In this document: positions 41,106 to 49,315 of the stretch, one piece after another
How the letters are laid out: the number at the start of each line of letters is the position of its first letter
Numbering within the stretch: position 1 is the first letter of the stretch
NCBI RefSeq assembly: GCF_017874035.1
Contig: NZ_JAGGKV010000030.1
Coordinates: 1-64,000, forward strand
DNA length: 64,000 nt
Direction: 5' to 3'
Source of the DNA: Paenibacillus aceris
Lineage (GTDB): Bacteria > Bacillota > Bacilli > Paenibacillales > NBRC-103111
The notes under the pieces: model-generated
What the model was told of the DNA's origin: nothing
Database searches by the model: none
What the model saw: only the letters and a program-made list of their open reading frames with translations
Position numbers and translations under genes: made by a program

Positions 41106-41876
41106 ATGATTAGGAAAACGATTTCGATAAGTTGCATCATCCTTGGCATCATGATTTTTCTGTACCCTTCCATAAATGATCGATATGAGAGCTACCTTCA
41201 GCAGAAGATTTTGAAGCAGTGGCAAGAAAATATGCAAGCAATGGATCAACTGGCGACCGAGGAGACGGAGACTGTGAGTGCTGGGGGTCCGGTAGATACT
41301 GTTAACGCTATAGGCGCTTCAGACACGGCAGATATAGCAAGTACAGTAAATACAGCAGATACTTCAAGTTCTTCAGGTTCCATTCCTTCAGCCGTTCCTG
41401 CAGCAGCCTTACAAACGAGTCAACCTTCGAAGGCGCAGCAGGCTACACCGAAAACAACTCCAATACTGCCAAAGAATATAGAGGGTGTGCTGCTTATTAA
41501 GAAAATAAATTTGAAGCTCCCAATTTTGACTGATGCAACGGTCGAGAATTTAAAAGTGTCCATTGCAAGCATGGCCCATACAGGTAAGCCCGGTGAGCTC
41601 GGCAACTATGCCATCGCCGGTCATAGGAACTTAACCTACGGGAAAAATTTCAACAGATTGGATGAAGTCGAGCTTGGGGACGTTATTCAGGTGGATACGG
41701 GGAGCAAATTGTTCGATTACATTGTGGATGGCAAGGAGTATGTCCTTCCTACTGACGTTTCAGTATTGAAAGGGAATGGCAAAGATCGAGAAATTACGCT
41801 AATCACCTGCGACCCTATGGTTAATCCGACGCATCGGTTAATAGTAAAAGCGAAAATGGTAGAATCAACAGGATAA
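41106..41876 (+). CDS. Sortase (class D-like)
   Basis: A 256-residue cysteine transpeptidase. The N-terminal span ISISCIILGIMIFLYPSI is followed by a short helical region (YESYLQQKILKQWQ), then a Ser/Thr/Ala/Pro-rich linker (about residues 55-125) and the sortase beta-barrel (about 128-250). The catalytic residues are in AGHRN (His), LITCDP (Cys) and HRLIV (Arg). The start could also be GTG 41088; ATG 41106 is preferred because AGGCAGG precedes it. The gene lies 198 bp before an LPxTG protein, its likely substrate. Neither gene is found at this place in B. subtilis. Confidence 0.88.
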   Translation: MIRKTISISCIILGIMIFLYPSINDRYESYLQQKILKQWQENMQAMDQLATEETETVSAGGPVDTVNAIGASDTADIASTVNTADTSSSSGSIPSAVPAAALQTSQPSKAQQATPKTTPILPKNIEGVLLIKKINLKLPILTDATVENLKVSIASMAHTGKPGELGNYAIAGHRNLTYGKNFNRLDEVELGDVIQVDTGSKLFDYIVDGKEYVLPTDVSVLKGNGKDREITLITCDPMVNPTHRLIVKAKMVESTG

Positions 41877-41927
41877 ATGACTGCAGTTTATAGCTGCAGG
41901 TCAAAGATGCTGAAACACAAACAGTAT

Positions 41928-41985
41928 GTATACAATACATAACGTATCATATAATATAGACGTTGATACATAATGTATTGTATAC
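41928..41985. promoter_or_regulatory. 58-bp inverted repeat upstream of the adhesin gene
   Basis: Perfect 13-bp outer arms (GTATACAATACAT 41928-41940; ATGTATTGTATAC 41973-41985) continue inward with imperfect pairing (GTATCA/TGATAC). A TATAAT (41950-41955) lies at the centre. It could be an operator over the promoter, or a large hairpin in a transcript from upstream. Confidence 0.6.
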
Positions 41986-42074
41986 TGTGGTTATTTTTGA
42001 TACATTTTGTTTCAATGTTGTGGATTTCCCTTAATTTGTTCCAAATGTGAGTCAGGAATGGAGGTAACAAAAAA

Positions 42075-45000
42075 ATGTTCAATAAGCAGACGAAGGTTTT
42101 GTTAATTGCTCTCTTAGTATTTATGCAAAGCATGTACGGGATTAGCTTTTCAACGAAAGTCGGTGCGACTGCGATTACAGAAGGTATTTTGGACAGTGTG
42201 TCTATGGCTGTATATAACAGTGCGGGACAAGTTGTGACGGACAATGTTTACGAGCAGGGGGCCAAAGTGAAGCTGGACTATACCTGGTCTCTGCCAAACG
42301 GCCATGTATACAGGGCCGGAGATACATATTCTTTTACGCTGCCGCAGCAATTTTTACTATTCAATGATGTCACCGGCAATCTGACGATGGGTGATGATCA
42401 GGTAGGAACGTTCCATGTTGACAGAGATAGCCATCTAGTAGTGATTACCTTCAACAATTTCATTGAAAGCCATGATAATGTGAAGGGGACTCTCACCTTT
42501 AACACACAGTTCAATAAAAGCCAAATTACGGGAAGCACCACACAAATTATTAAAATTCCGATTAATTCGGGAGAGCAGGTGTTTACTCTCACCTTCAAAC
42601 CGACAGTTCCTTCTACAATAAGCAAAACAGGTACAGCTAAAGGGTTCAATGCGAAGCAAATTGATTGGACTGTTGATGTGAACAAGTCGCTGGACGTTAT
42701 TCAGGGGGCCGTCGTAACAGATCCTATGCCTGCTGGATTGGCCGTTCCGGTAACAGTGGCTGTTTACGATTTAGATGTCCACTTGGATGGCACAATGGTG
42801 CAAGGGGGATTGTTGGATAGCAGTAAGTATACGGTGAGTACAGAGGGAAATGCTCTTTCCTTACATTTTACAGACAGTCCGATTGTTTCTGCCTACCGCA
42901 TTCAATACTCGACGCCAATCGTGGACTCAACCAAAGGGTCATTTGTGAATACCGCCACTTTGGCAGGAAGCAACAAAACTCCTGTCCAGGCATCTGCAAC
43001 GGTCGCCGTACAGCATGGAAATCCGCTTGATAAGACATCAACCGAATACATTTCCACTACTCAGACCATTCGCTGGGCAATCAAGTATAACTATAACGAA
43101 GGGACTATTGCGCAGGAGGCAGCATCGCTAACAGACTTATACAATGACACCCAAGATTTGGTGCCGGGTTCACTTAAAGTCTTTCCGGTAACGTTCAATT
43201 CCGCTGGCGGCGAGGTGCTCGGCAGTGAACTGCCTGCTTCGGAATATACGTTGACGCCACTGGAAGCCCAAGCTAAGAAAGGTTTCAAGCTGCTGTTTAA
43301 TAACGATATTTCATCGGCTTATACCATCATTTATCAGACTAAAGCGAACACTCCCGTTATCGATAATGCGACCATAACCAACCAAGTTACTTCCGGCAGC
43401 GGAATAGTTAAAACGGCCACAAAGCCTATCATACAGGTAGCTATTGTCAAAACAGTCGGAGCTGTAGATTATGTGGCTCAGACTGTTGGATGGAACCTAA
43501 CCATTAACGGGGATAGTCAGGAAATGAGCCATGTTATTTTGAATGATACATTTCCGAACAAAGGCCTCCGTCTTCTCCCAGATTCGTTGGTCATTAAAAA
43601 GGGCGCCACTATACTAGATCCAACAGAGTATACAGTCGATAGTTCGGTGGCCCTTGACGAAGGCTTGAAAATTACATTTGCGAATACCCTTACTAGTCCT
43701 ATTACAATTAGCTACAAAACAGAGTTTAATCTGGATTGGATTCAACCTGCTGGTAGCATAAACTACTTCCTTAATTCGGCTAAAATAAACTGGATTGATC
43801 GTTCTGAGGTTGCGCAATCCAAAACAGTGATGGCAAAGTTTGAACCAAGGGACGAGGTCAAAAACAACGGATTTAAAAACGGAACGTATGATTTAAATTC
43901 AAAACAGATTACATGGAATGTAGGGTTTAACTACAACGGTAAAACGCTTGAAGCAGCCATGCTCGAAGATTTTTTAGAATCAAATCAAAAGTTGGTAGAC
44001 AGTTCCAATGGTTCCGTTACTTTTAACGTCTATCACATGAATGTCCAGGCGAATGGCGCAACTACTATCGGCTCGACTGTAGATCGACTCAGCTATGACT
44101 ACCACGTAGATGCTAACAATAAGCTCGTCGTGACATTTAAACAGCCAATTTCAGGGCCGTATTATTTAGTCTTTAAAACGAGTCTTGAGGGTCAGCTTCT
44201 TAATAGTACAGTTAAGAATACGGCCAAATTATTTGATGGGGATAAGCCTGTATCGAATGATCTTACAGCTTCTGTTCCTATTCCGCACGGGGGAGAGTAT
44301 GTTAGCAAAGAGGGGCTGCAGAGCGGTGACAAAATAAACTGGAAGATTACCATCAATCGTGGACAATCCACAGTATTTGACGCTGCCATCTTGGATACAC
44401 CGACAGTAAATCAGGTATTGCTTCCGGATTCATTCCATCTCTTTGCGACTACTGGTGATTTAATTAAGGGTGCGGAGTTAACGAAGGATAGGGACTATAC
44501 GGTGACATTTCAAACGTACGGCGACGGCAAGCAGACGTTTGAATTAAGGTTTGCTAATGAGATTAGGTCAGCCTATATCTTGGAATATCAGTCCTTGATT
44601 GCTGCCAATGATAAAGATACTGTTTCCAATAAAGTCAGTTTTAGCGGTAACAATGAAATAACGGTCACGAAAGAAACCGTGCAGGATATACTGGTAGGTG
44701 TCTCGAGCGGTTCCGGCACAGGCAGCGGTGTCAGAGGGGCTTTATCGGTTAAGAAAGTGGATGCAGCGGACAGGAACCTACTGCTTGGCGGAGCAACCTT
44801 CGAATTGTACCGTAAGTCCGGTGAAACCAAGTATCTCATTCGCACAGTGACCACGAATGCGACAGGGACAGCTGACTTTACCGGCTTGCTGGCTGGTGAA
44901 TATGTTGTGAAGGAAACCATATCTCCTGCCGGATATGTGCTAAACTCTATTGAACGTCCTATAACACTTCATTCGGCGGAGAACTTGGTAATAACCGTCA

Positions 45001-45380
45001 CCAATGAAAGGTCGAACGAAACGGGGCCGTCCGCTCCGCCAGGACCGTCAGGTCATGGTTCGAGGTCCGAGTCAAGCCCGACCCCGAGCGCTTCACCCAT
45101 ACCGAAGCCAAGCGTGAAGCCGGCTCCAACTGTTTCTCCAAGCCCGAGTCCTAGTCCATCGCCAAAACCATCGACAGGACCGACTCCTTCTGCCAGTCCC
45201 GAACCGACGGCACCGGTTATTCCAGTGAAGGATGATAACGACGCGGGAGGGAATCAGCCTGGTAATCACGCAGAAACACTCCCTGTAACGGGAGAGTCCA
45301 GCCACACATTTGTAAAACTGGCGGGCCTAGCTTTGATTCTATCGGGTTTTCTATTGAGAAGAAGATGGCGTAAACCATAA
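42075..45380 (+). CDS. LPxTG-anchored repeat adhesin (collagen-binding-type and CnaB domains)
   Basis: An 1101-residue surface protein. It has a signal peptide (about 1-31), an N-terminal Ig-like region (about 35-185), then five repeats of 135-143 residues, each starting with a Trp motif (IDWTVDVN 196, IRWAIKYN 331, VGWNLTIN 472, ITWNVGFN 612, INWKITIN 755). One CnaB domain follows (about 886-977; GALSVKKVD, GEYVVKETISPAGY), then a Pro/Ser stalk and the sorting signal LPVTG (1069-1073) with a hydrophobic span and RRRWRKP. The repeats resemble MSCRAMM collagen-binding-type domains, which often contain self-made isopeptide bonds. GGAGG precedes the ATG. The ligand is unknown. Confidence 0.9.
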   Translation: MFNKQTKVLLIALLVFMQSMYGISFSTKVGATAITEGILDSVSMAVYNSAGQVVTDNVYEQGAKVKLDYTWSLPNGHVYRAGDTYSFTLPQQFLLFNDVTGNLTMGDDQVGTFHVDRDSHLVVITFNNFIESHDNVKGTLTFNTQFNKSQITGSTTQIIKIPINSGEQVFTLTFKPTVPSTISKTGTAKGFNAKQIDWTVDVNKSLDVIQGAVVTDPMPAGLAVPVTVAVYDLDVHLDGTMVQGGLLDSSKYTVSTEGNALSLHFTDSPIVSAYRIQYSTPIVDSTKGSFVNTATLAGSNKTPVQASATVAVQHGNPLDKTSTEYISTTQTIRWAIKYNYNEGTIAQEAASLTDLYNDTQDLVPGSLKVFPVTFNSAGGEVLGSELPASEYTLTPLEAQAKKGFKLLFNNDISSAYTIIYQTKANTPVIDNATITNQVTSGSGIVKTATKPIIQVAIVKTVGAVDYVAQTVGWNLTINGDSQEMSHVILNDTFPNKGLRLLPDSLVIKKGATILDPTEYTVDSSVALDEGLKITFANTLTSPITISYKTEFNLDWIQPAGSINYFLNSAKINWIDRSEVAQSKTVMAKFEPRDEVKNNGFKNGTYDLNSKQITWNVGFNYNGKTLEAAMLEDFLESNQKLVDSSNGSVTFNVYHMNVQANGATTIGSTVDRLSYDYHVDANNKLVVTFKQPISGPYYLVFKTSLEGQLLNSTVKNTAKLFDGDKPVSNDLTASVPIPHGGEYVSKEGLQSGDKINWKITINRGQSTVFDAAILDTPTVNQVLLPDSFHLFATTGDLIKGAELTKDRDYTVTFQTYGDGKQTFELRFANEIRSAYILEYQSLIAANDKDTVSNKVSFSGNNEITVTKETVQDILVGVSSGSGTGSGVRGALSVKKVDAADRNLLLGGATFELYRKSGETKYLIRTVTTNATGTADFTGLLAGEYVVKETISPAGYVLNSIERPITLHSAENLVITVTNERSNETGPSAPPGPSGHGSRSESSPTPSASPIPKPSVKPAPTVSPSPSPSPSPKPSTGPTPSASPEPTAPVIPVKDDNDAGGNQPGNHAETLPVTGESSHTFVKLAGLALILSGFLLRRRWRKP

Positions 45381-45400
45381 TTCCCATTGTATTTTTGCAA

Positions 45401-45435
45401 AAACAGTCAGTCGCACTCATCGGCTGGCTGTTTTT
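45401..45435 (+). terminator. Terminator after the adhesin gene
   Basis: Stem AACAGTCAGTCG/CGGCTGGCTGTT (with G-U pairs) and a 7-nt loop, then TTT. It closes the sortase/adhesin insertion. Confidence 0.85.
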
Positions 45436-45455
45436 CGCGGTTCTTCCTGCCTCAT

Positions 45456-45485
45456 GATTAGAGCCTCTCAAAAATGGAAAAACTA
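45456..45485 (+). promoter_or_regulatory. Sigma-F-like promoter of yabS-yabT
   Basis: GATTA (45456-45460), 15 bp, GGAAAAACTA (45476-45485). The -10 matches the sigma-F pattern GGNRANAHTR at every position, with the same 15-bp spacing as the gin promoter. Confidence 0.55.
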
Positions 45486-45538
45486 GGAGAAGAGCTACTA
45501 GAGAGCAAAACTTTTCTTGAGCCAGGGAGGTAAATATC

Positions 45539-46261
45539 ATGATGAAACAGATTTTGTTAATTACAGACGGGTGCTCGAATGTTGGCGTGAGCCCGGTCAT
45601 TGCGGCTGCACAAGCGCATACAGAAGGAGTTACGGTAAATGTCATCGGTGTAGTCGACCAGGGAGAACTAGGCATGCTAGGCTCTGAAGAGATTCGAGAG
45701 ATTGCCGCGGCAGGCGGCGGGATGAGCCGAATAGTCAATTCGGGCCAACTGTCCCAAACGGTTCAGATGATGACGCGCAAAACGGTAACGACAACGATCC
45801 AGCATGCCGTAGGTAAAGAATTGCAAAGTATTTTGGGGATTAATCAATTAGAGCAACTTCCGCCAGAGAAGCGGGCAGAGGTAGTTCAAGTGATCGATTC
45901 GATGAGTGAGACCACTTCCCTTCGCGTTGCGCTTTTAATAGATGCTAGTGCTAGTATGAAACCTAAGCTTGCGGCAGTCCGGGAAGCCATTCATGATCTT
46001 CTGCTAAGTCTAAGAGCCCGAAGCGGCAAAAGTGAGTTAGCGGTGTTTCACTTCCCTTCAACCAAAACGAGAGACCAAGAGCTGGAGATGGATCTCAGTT
46101 GGACGAATCAACTTGCAAATTTAGACAAGATGTTCTATAAAATAAACATGAAGGGTACGACTCCGACAGGTCCGGCGCTCCTGCAAACGTTGCAGTTCGT
46201 GACGGAGAAGCCTGTCACACCAACGACCGAGGATGGGATGCTGAGTGACTACGTGGTATGA
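45539..46261 (+). CDS. yabS: YabS, von Willebrand factor A domain protein
   Basis: A 240-residue protein similar to B. subtilis YabS throughout: ILLITDGCSNVGVSPVIAAA at the N-terminus, SQTVQMMTRKTVT, and a VWA-like segment with LLIDASASMKPKL (a MIDAS-type DxSxS motif, about residues 134-146) and the GTTPTGPALLQTL loop. The function is unknown; VWA domains bind metal and mediate protein contacts. Two adjacent ATG codons are possible starts after GGGAGG. It overlaps yabT by 17 bp. The upstream sigma-F-like promoter suggests forespore expression. Confidence 0.9.
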   Translation: MMKQILLITDGCSNVGVSPVIAAAQAHTEGVTVNVIGVVDQGELGMLGSEEIREIAAAGGGMSRIVNSGQLSQTVQMMTRKTVTTTIQHAVGKELQSILGINQLEQLPPEKRAEVVQVIDSMSETTSLRVALLIDASASMKPKLAAVREAIHDLLLSLRARSGKSELAVFHFPSTKTRDQELEMDLSWTNQLANLDKMFYKINMKGTTPTGPALLQTLQFVTEKPVTPTTEDGMLSDYVV

Positions 46262-47156
46262 GGAAGCCTTCCGTCCAGGGGCAGAGATCCAAGGCAAATG
46301 GAACGGCCACAGCTATGTGGTCGAACGTTTATTAGGCGCTGGCTCTAACGGTGTTGTGATTCTCGTACGAAGAGGAACGGCCCGATTTGCGTTGAAAGCA
46401 GGACATGAAACGGTAGACCATCAGTCGGAGATTAACTCGCTTCTCGCTATATCGCTCACAAATACATCTTTTAAGAATTTTTTGATCGATGCGGATGATA
46501 TGAACGTACGCGGGAAGGATATTTCTTTCTATGTCATGCGGTATATTGATGGAATGACCATCTCTCATTTTATACATAAGCGTGGACAGGATTGGATTTA
46601 TGTTATCGGCTCTAATCTGCTTCGCAAGCTAACCGAGATCCATAAGAGTGGCTATGTGTTCGGGGATTTGAAGATAGAAAATATGATCGTATCCAACTAT
46701 GGCGATGTGGACCTCATTGATTTTGGCGGGGTGACGCCGAAGGGCAGGGCCATTAAACAACTAACGGAAGTGTACGATCGCGGCTTTTGGAACATGGGGG
46801 AGCGGGTAGCGGAGGAGAGCTATGATTTATTTTCATTTGCCATTTTACTTTTAAAATCGCTCGATCAGCGCCATCGCTTCACGGCAATTAACAAAATGCT
46901 GCCTCAGAACAGAGACATGAATCAACTTACGGCAATTATGCGTGAGAGTCCGGCCGCTGCTCAGATCGCGCCTTTTCTTCAAAAGGCTTTGAAAGGTGAA
47001 TTTGGCACCTCGCAGGAGGCTTATCATTATTGGAGAAAGCTTATTTCGGGCAAAAAGCTTGCGCAGCCCACGCTCAAAATGCCATGGCTGAAAATTTGCT
47101 TCGCCGCTTCTATTTTTATTTTTGGAGCTACAGTCTATATGTATTGGCTGAATTAA
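46245..47156 (+). CDS. yabT: YabT, Hanks-type serine/threonine protein kinase
   Basis: A 303-residue protein kinase with a C-terminal membrane anchor (ICFAASIFIFGATVYMYWLN). The glycine-rich loop is GAGSNGVV (about residues 31-38), the ATP-binding Lys is in RFALKAGHE, the catalytic loop reads FGDLKIENMIV (Asp kept, but the HRD His/Arg replaced) and the metal Asp is in LIDFGG. B. subtilis YabT is DNA-activated, expressed in sporulating cells, and phosphorylates RecA. The GTG start lies inside yabS, with GAGGATGG upstream. Confidence 0.93.
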   Translation: MTTWYEEAFRPGAEIQGKWNGHSYVVERLLGAGSNGVVILVRRGTARFALKAGHETVDHQSEINSLLAISLTNTSFKNFLIDADDMNVRGKDISFYVMRYIDGMTISHFIHKRGQDWIYVIGSNLLRKLTEIHKSGYVFGDLKIENMIVSNYGDVDLIDFGGVTPKGRAIKQLTEVYDRGFWNMGERVAEESYDLFSFAILLLKSLDQRHRFTAINKMLPQNRDMNQLTAIMRESPAAAQIAPFLQKALKGEFGTSQEAYHYWRKLISGKKLAQPTLKMPWLKICFAASIFIFGATVYMYWLN

Positions 47157-47192
47157 CGATTAGGGAAAGCGCAAGTCAGAAAGGAAGACAGA

Positions 47193-48608
47193 ATGGAAAT
47201 CGATCTTGTCGCCGTGGTGCGGCAGCGAATAACAGAAGAGAAACTGGCGGATCCGGGAGATGTCGTCGTCGTTGCGGTTTCAGGAGGACCTGATTCCGTG
47301 GCGCTGCTTCATGTCCTTTTTACGCTGGCGGAAAGCTTCAGCTGGAAGCTGGTCGTAGCTCATGTGAATCATCAGTTCCGTGGAGCGGAGTCGGATGCAG
47401 AAGCTTCCTTCGTAATGGAGCTGGCGAAGAGTCTGGGCCTCCCTTGCGAAATCGGCGTGATCGATGTGCCGGCTTATATAGAGGAAACATCGCTCAACGG
47501 ACAAGCAGCCGCGCGTGAAAAACGGTATGATTTCCTGCATCAAGTTGCTGCTGACTACAGGGCGCAGCGAATTGCTTTTGCTCATCATGCGGATGATCAA
47601 GCGGAGACGGTTTTGATGAGAATCCTTCGTGGAACGGGTCCGTCAGGGCTTGTCGGCATGCCGGAACGCAGACGCGAAAAAAAAATGGAACTGATTCGTC
47701 CTTTTTTACGTATATACAAATCAGATATTGTGAATTATTGCTTTCAGCATGAAATTAGGTATTGCAAAGACAGCAGCAATGAGCTGCGGAAGTACTTTCG
47801 TAATCAAATTCGGCTTGATGTAATGCCGATGCTGAAGCAGTATAATGAACAACTTCCGGAATCGCTGAATCGATTGACGGACATGATGCGCGCTGAGGAT
47901 GATTATATGGCGGAGGAAACCGAACAGGTTTTGCGCCGGATTGCGACTTTTCGGGGAGCGGTTTGCCGTCTGCAACGAAGTGATTTCACCGGACTGCACG
48001 TTGCTTTACAAAGGCGTTTGATTAAATTAATATTAAACTGTCTTTGTTTGGGAATGGACCGGCTGGAATTTAACCGGATTGAAAGTGTCCGCGAGTTGAT
48101 CTTACAGGATCAGGTTTCTAATCAAGTACTGCAGGTTCATGATGCGCTTTATATTGTGAGAGAATATGAAGACATTCAATTTCAAACATTTGCTCCTACG
48201 CCGAAGCCTTATACATACGAGATCGGATTAGATACAGATGGGCTGAACCTGCCAGAAATAGAGGCCAAACTGTACATCTCTAGGATGCCCGTCAGTTCGA
48301 TAGAGACAGCTGATTTGCTCTCATCGGCAACGGACGTATTTTTGGATCTGGATCAACTTCAGATGCCGCTCGCTATTCGGAGCCGCCGGTCTGGAGATCG
48401 ATTGGAACCGCATGGTTTAAACGGGTCCAAAAAGGTAAAAGATATGTTCATTGATGCCAAAATGCCGCTAAGTCGGCGCGATGTCATCCCGTTACTGGTC
48501 GATGCTTCCGGACAGATCCTCTGGGTTGCCGGCTTTCGAAGGTCCAAGCACGCTCTTGTTGGACCCGATACGGAACGTGTGCTTCATCTGAAGCTCGTGC
48601 TGAGGTAA
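47193..48608 (+). CDS. tilS: tRNA(Ile)-lysidine synthetase
   Basis: A 471-residue N-type ATP pyrophosphatase that converts C34 of the CAU-anticodon tRNA-Ile to lysidine so it reads AUA. The PP-loop is VAVSGGPDSVALLH (about residues 28-41), followed by AFAHHADDQAETVLMRILRGTG. The C-terminal TilS domain (about 385-465) contains RSRRSGDRLEPHGLNGSKKVKD. It precedes hpt and ftsH as in B. subtilis. Confidence 0.95.
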   Translation: MEIDLVAVVRQRITEEKLADPGDVVVVAVSGGPDSVALLHVLFTLAESFSWKLVVAHVNHQFRGAESDAEASFVMELAKSLGLPCEIGVIDVPAYIEETSLNGQAAAREKRYDFLHQVAADYRAQRIAFAHHADDQAETVLMRILRGTGPSGLVGMPERRREKKMELIRPFLRIYKSDIVNYCFQHEIRYCKDSSNELRKYFRNQIRLDVMPMLKQYNEQLPESLNRLTDMMRAEDDYMAEETEQVLRRIATFRGAVCRLQRSDFTGLHVALQRRLIKLILNCLCLGMDRLEFNRIESVRELILQDQVSNQVLQVHDALYIVREYEDIQFQTFAPTPKPYTYEIGLDTDGLNLPEIEAKLYISRMPVSSIETADLLSSATDVFLDLDQLQMPLAIRSRRSGDRLEPHGLNGSKKVKDMFIDAKMPLSRRDVIPLLVDASGQILWVAGFRRSKHALVGPDTERVLHLKLVLR

Positions 48609-48678
48609 CATGCGTAAATTTCGTTCTTCTAGAATGTAAATTTATAAGGATTCATAATATAAACTAGGGGGTTCATCC

Positions 48679-49218
48679 TTGTACAGCGACATTCAAGAAG
48701 TTCTTTTCAGTGAAGAACAGATTCAAGAAAAGATTAAAGAATTAGGAGAGAAACTCTCCAACGATTTCGAAGGCAAGAATCCATTGGTTATTTGTGTGCT
48801 TAAGGGAGCTTTTATTTTCATGGCTGACCTTGTCAAGCAGATCAGAGTGCCGTTGGAACTCGATTTCATGGCCGTTTCGAGCTATGGTCAATCCACGAAG
48901 TCATCCGGTGTTGTTAAGATCATCAAAGATCTTGACGTTCCCGTAGAAGGGCGTCACATTCTTATCGTGGAGGACATTATCGATAGCGGTTTAACGCTGA
49001 GTTATCTGATAGATGTACTAGAGCGACGCAATGCGAAGACGATTTCGGTCGTTGCGCTGTTTAATAAACCGGCACGCAGAACCGTTGAACTCGAACCTGA
49101 TTACGCAGGTTATGTGCTTCCTGATGAGTTCATTGTCGGATATGGTCTAGATTATGCAGAGAAATACCGTAACCTTCCATTTGTCGGCATATTGAAACCA
49201 GAGATTTATACTACTTAA
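48679..49218 (+). CDS. hpt: Hypoxanthine phosphoribosyltransferase
   Basis: A 179-residue purine salvage enzyme that makes IMP (and GMP) from the base and PRPP. The PRPP motif is LIVEDIIDSGLTL (about residues 95-107), with VVKIIKDLD and the flexible-loop SSYGQSTKSSG before it. The TTG start follows AGGGGG. In B. subtilis HprT also partners with TilS to activate ftsH transcription, and the tilS-hpt-ftsH order is kept here. Confidence 0.96.
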   Translation: MYSDIQEVLFSEEQIQEKIKELGEKLSNDFEGKNPLVICVLKGAFIFMADLVKQIRVPLELDFMAVSSYGQSTKSSGVVKIIKDLDVPVEGRHILIVEDIIDSGLTLSYLIDVLERRNAKTISVVALFNKPARRTVELEPDYAGYVLPDEFIVGYGLDYAEKYRNLPFVGILKPEIYTT

Positions 49219-49315
49219 TGTCATATCTCCGGGCTTCTTCAATGCGGTTATGTTGTAGTGCTTTACCGGGATATGGTAAAATAATAAAAGTGTGCCGTTC
49301 GAGAGGAGGCTTGGG

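Noticed and set aside
45060..45250. Possible tandem repeat array or CRISPR-like pattern
   Set aside because: It is the Pro/Ser stalk of the adhesin; the units are short, coding and imperfect, with no spacers. No CRISPR array was seen anywhere in the window.
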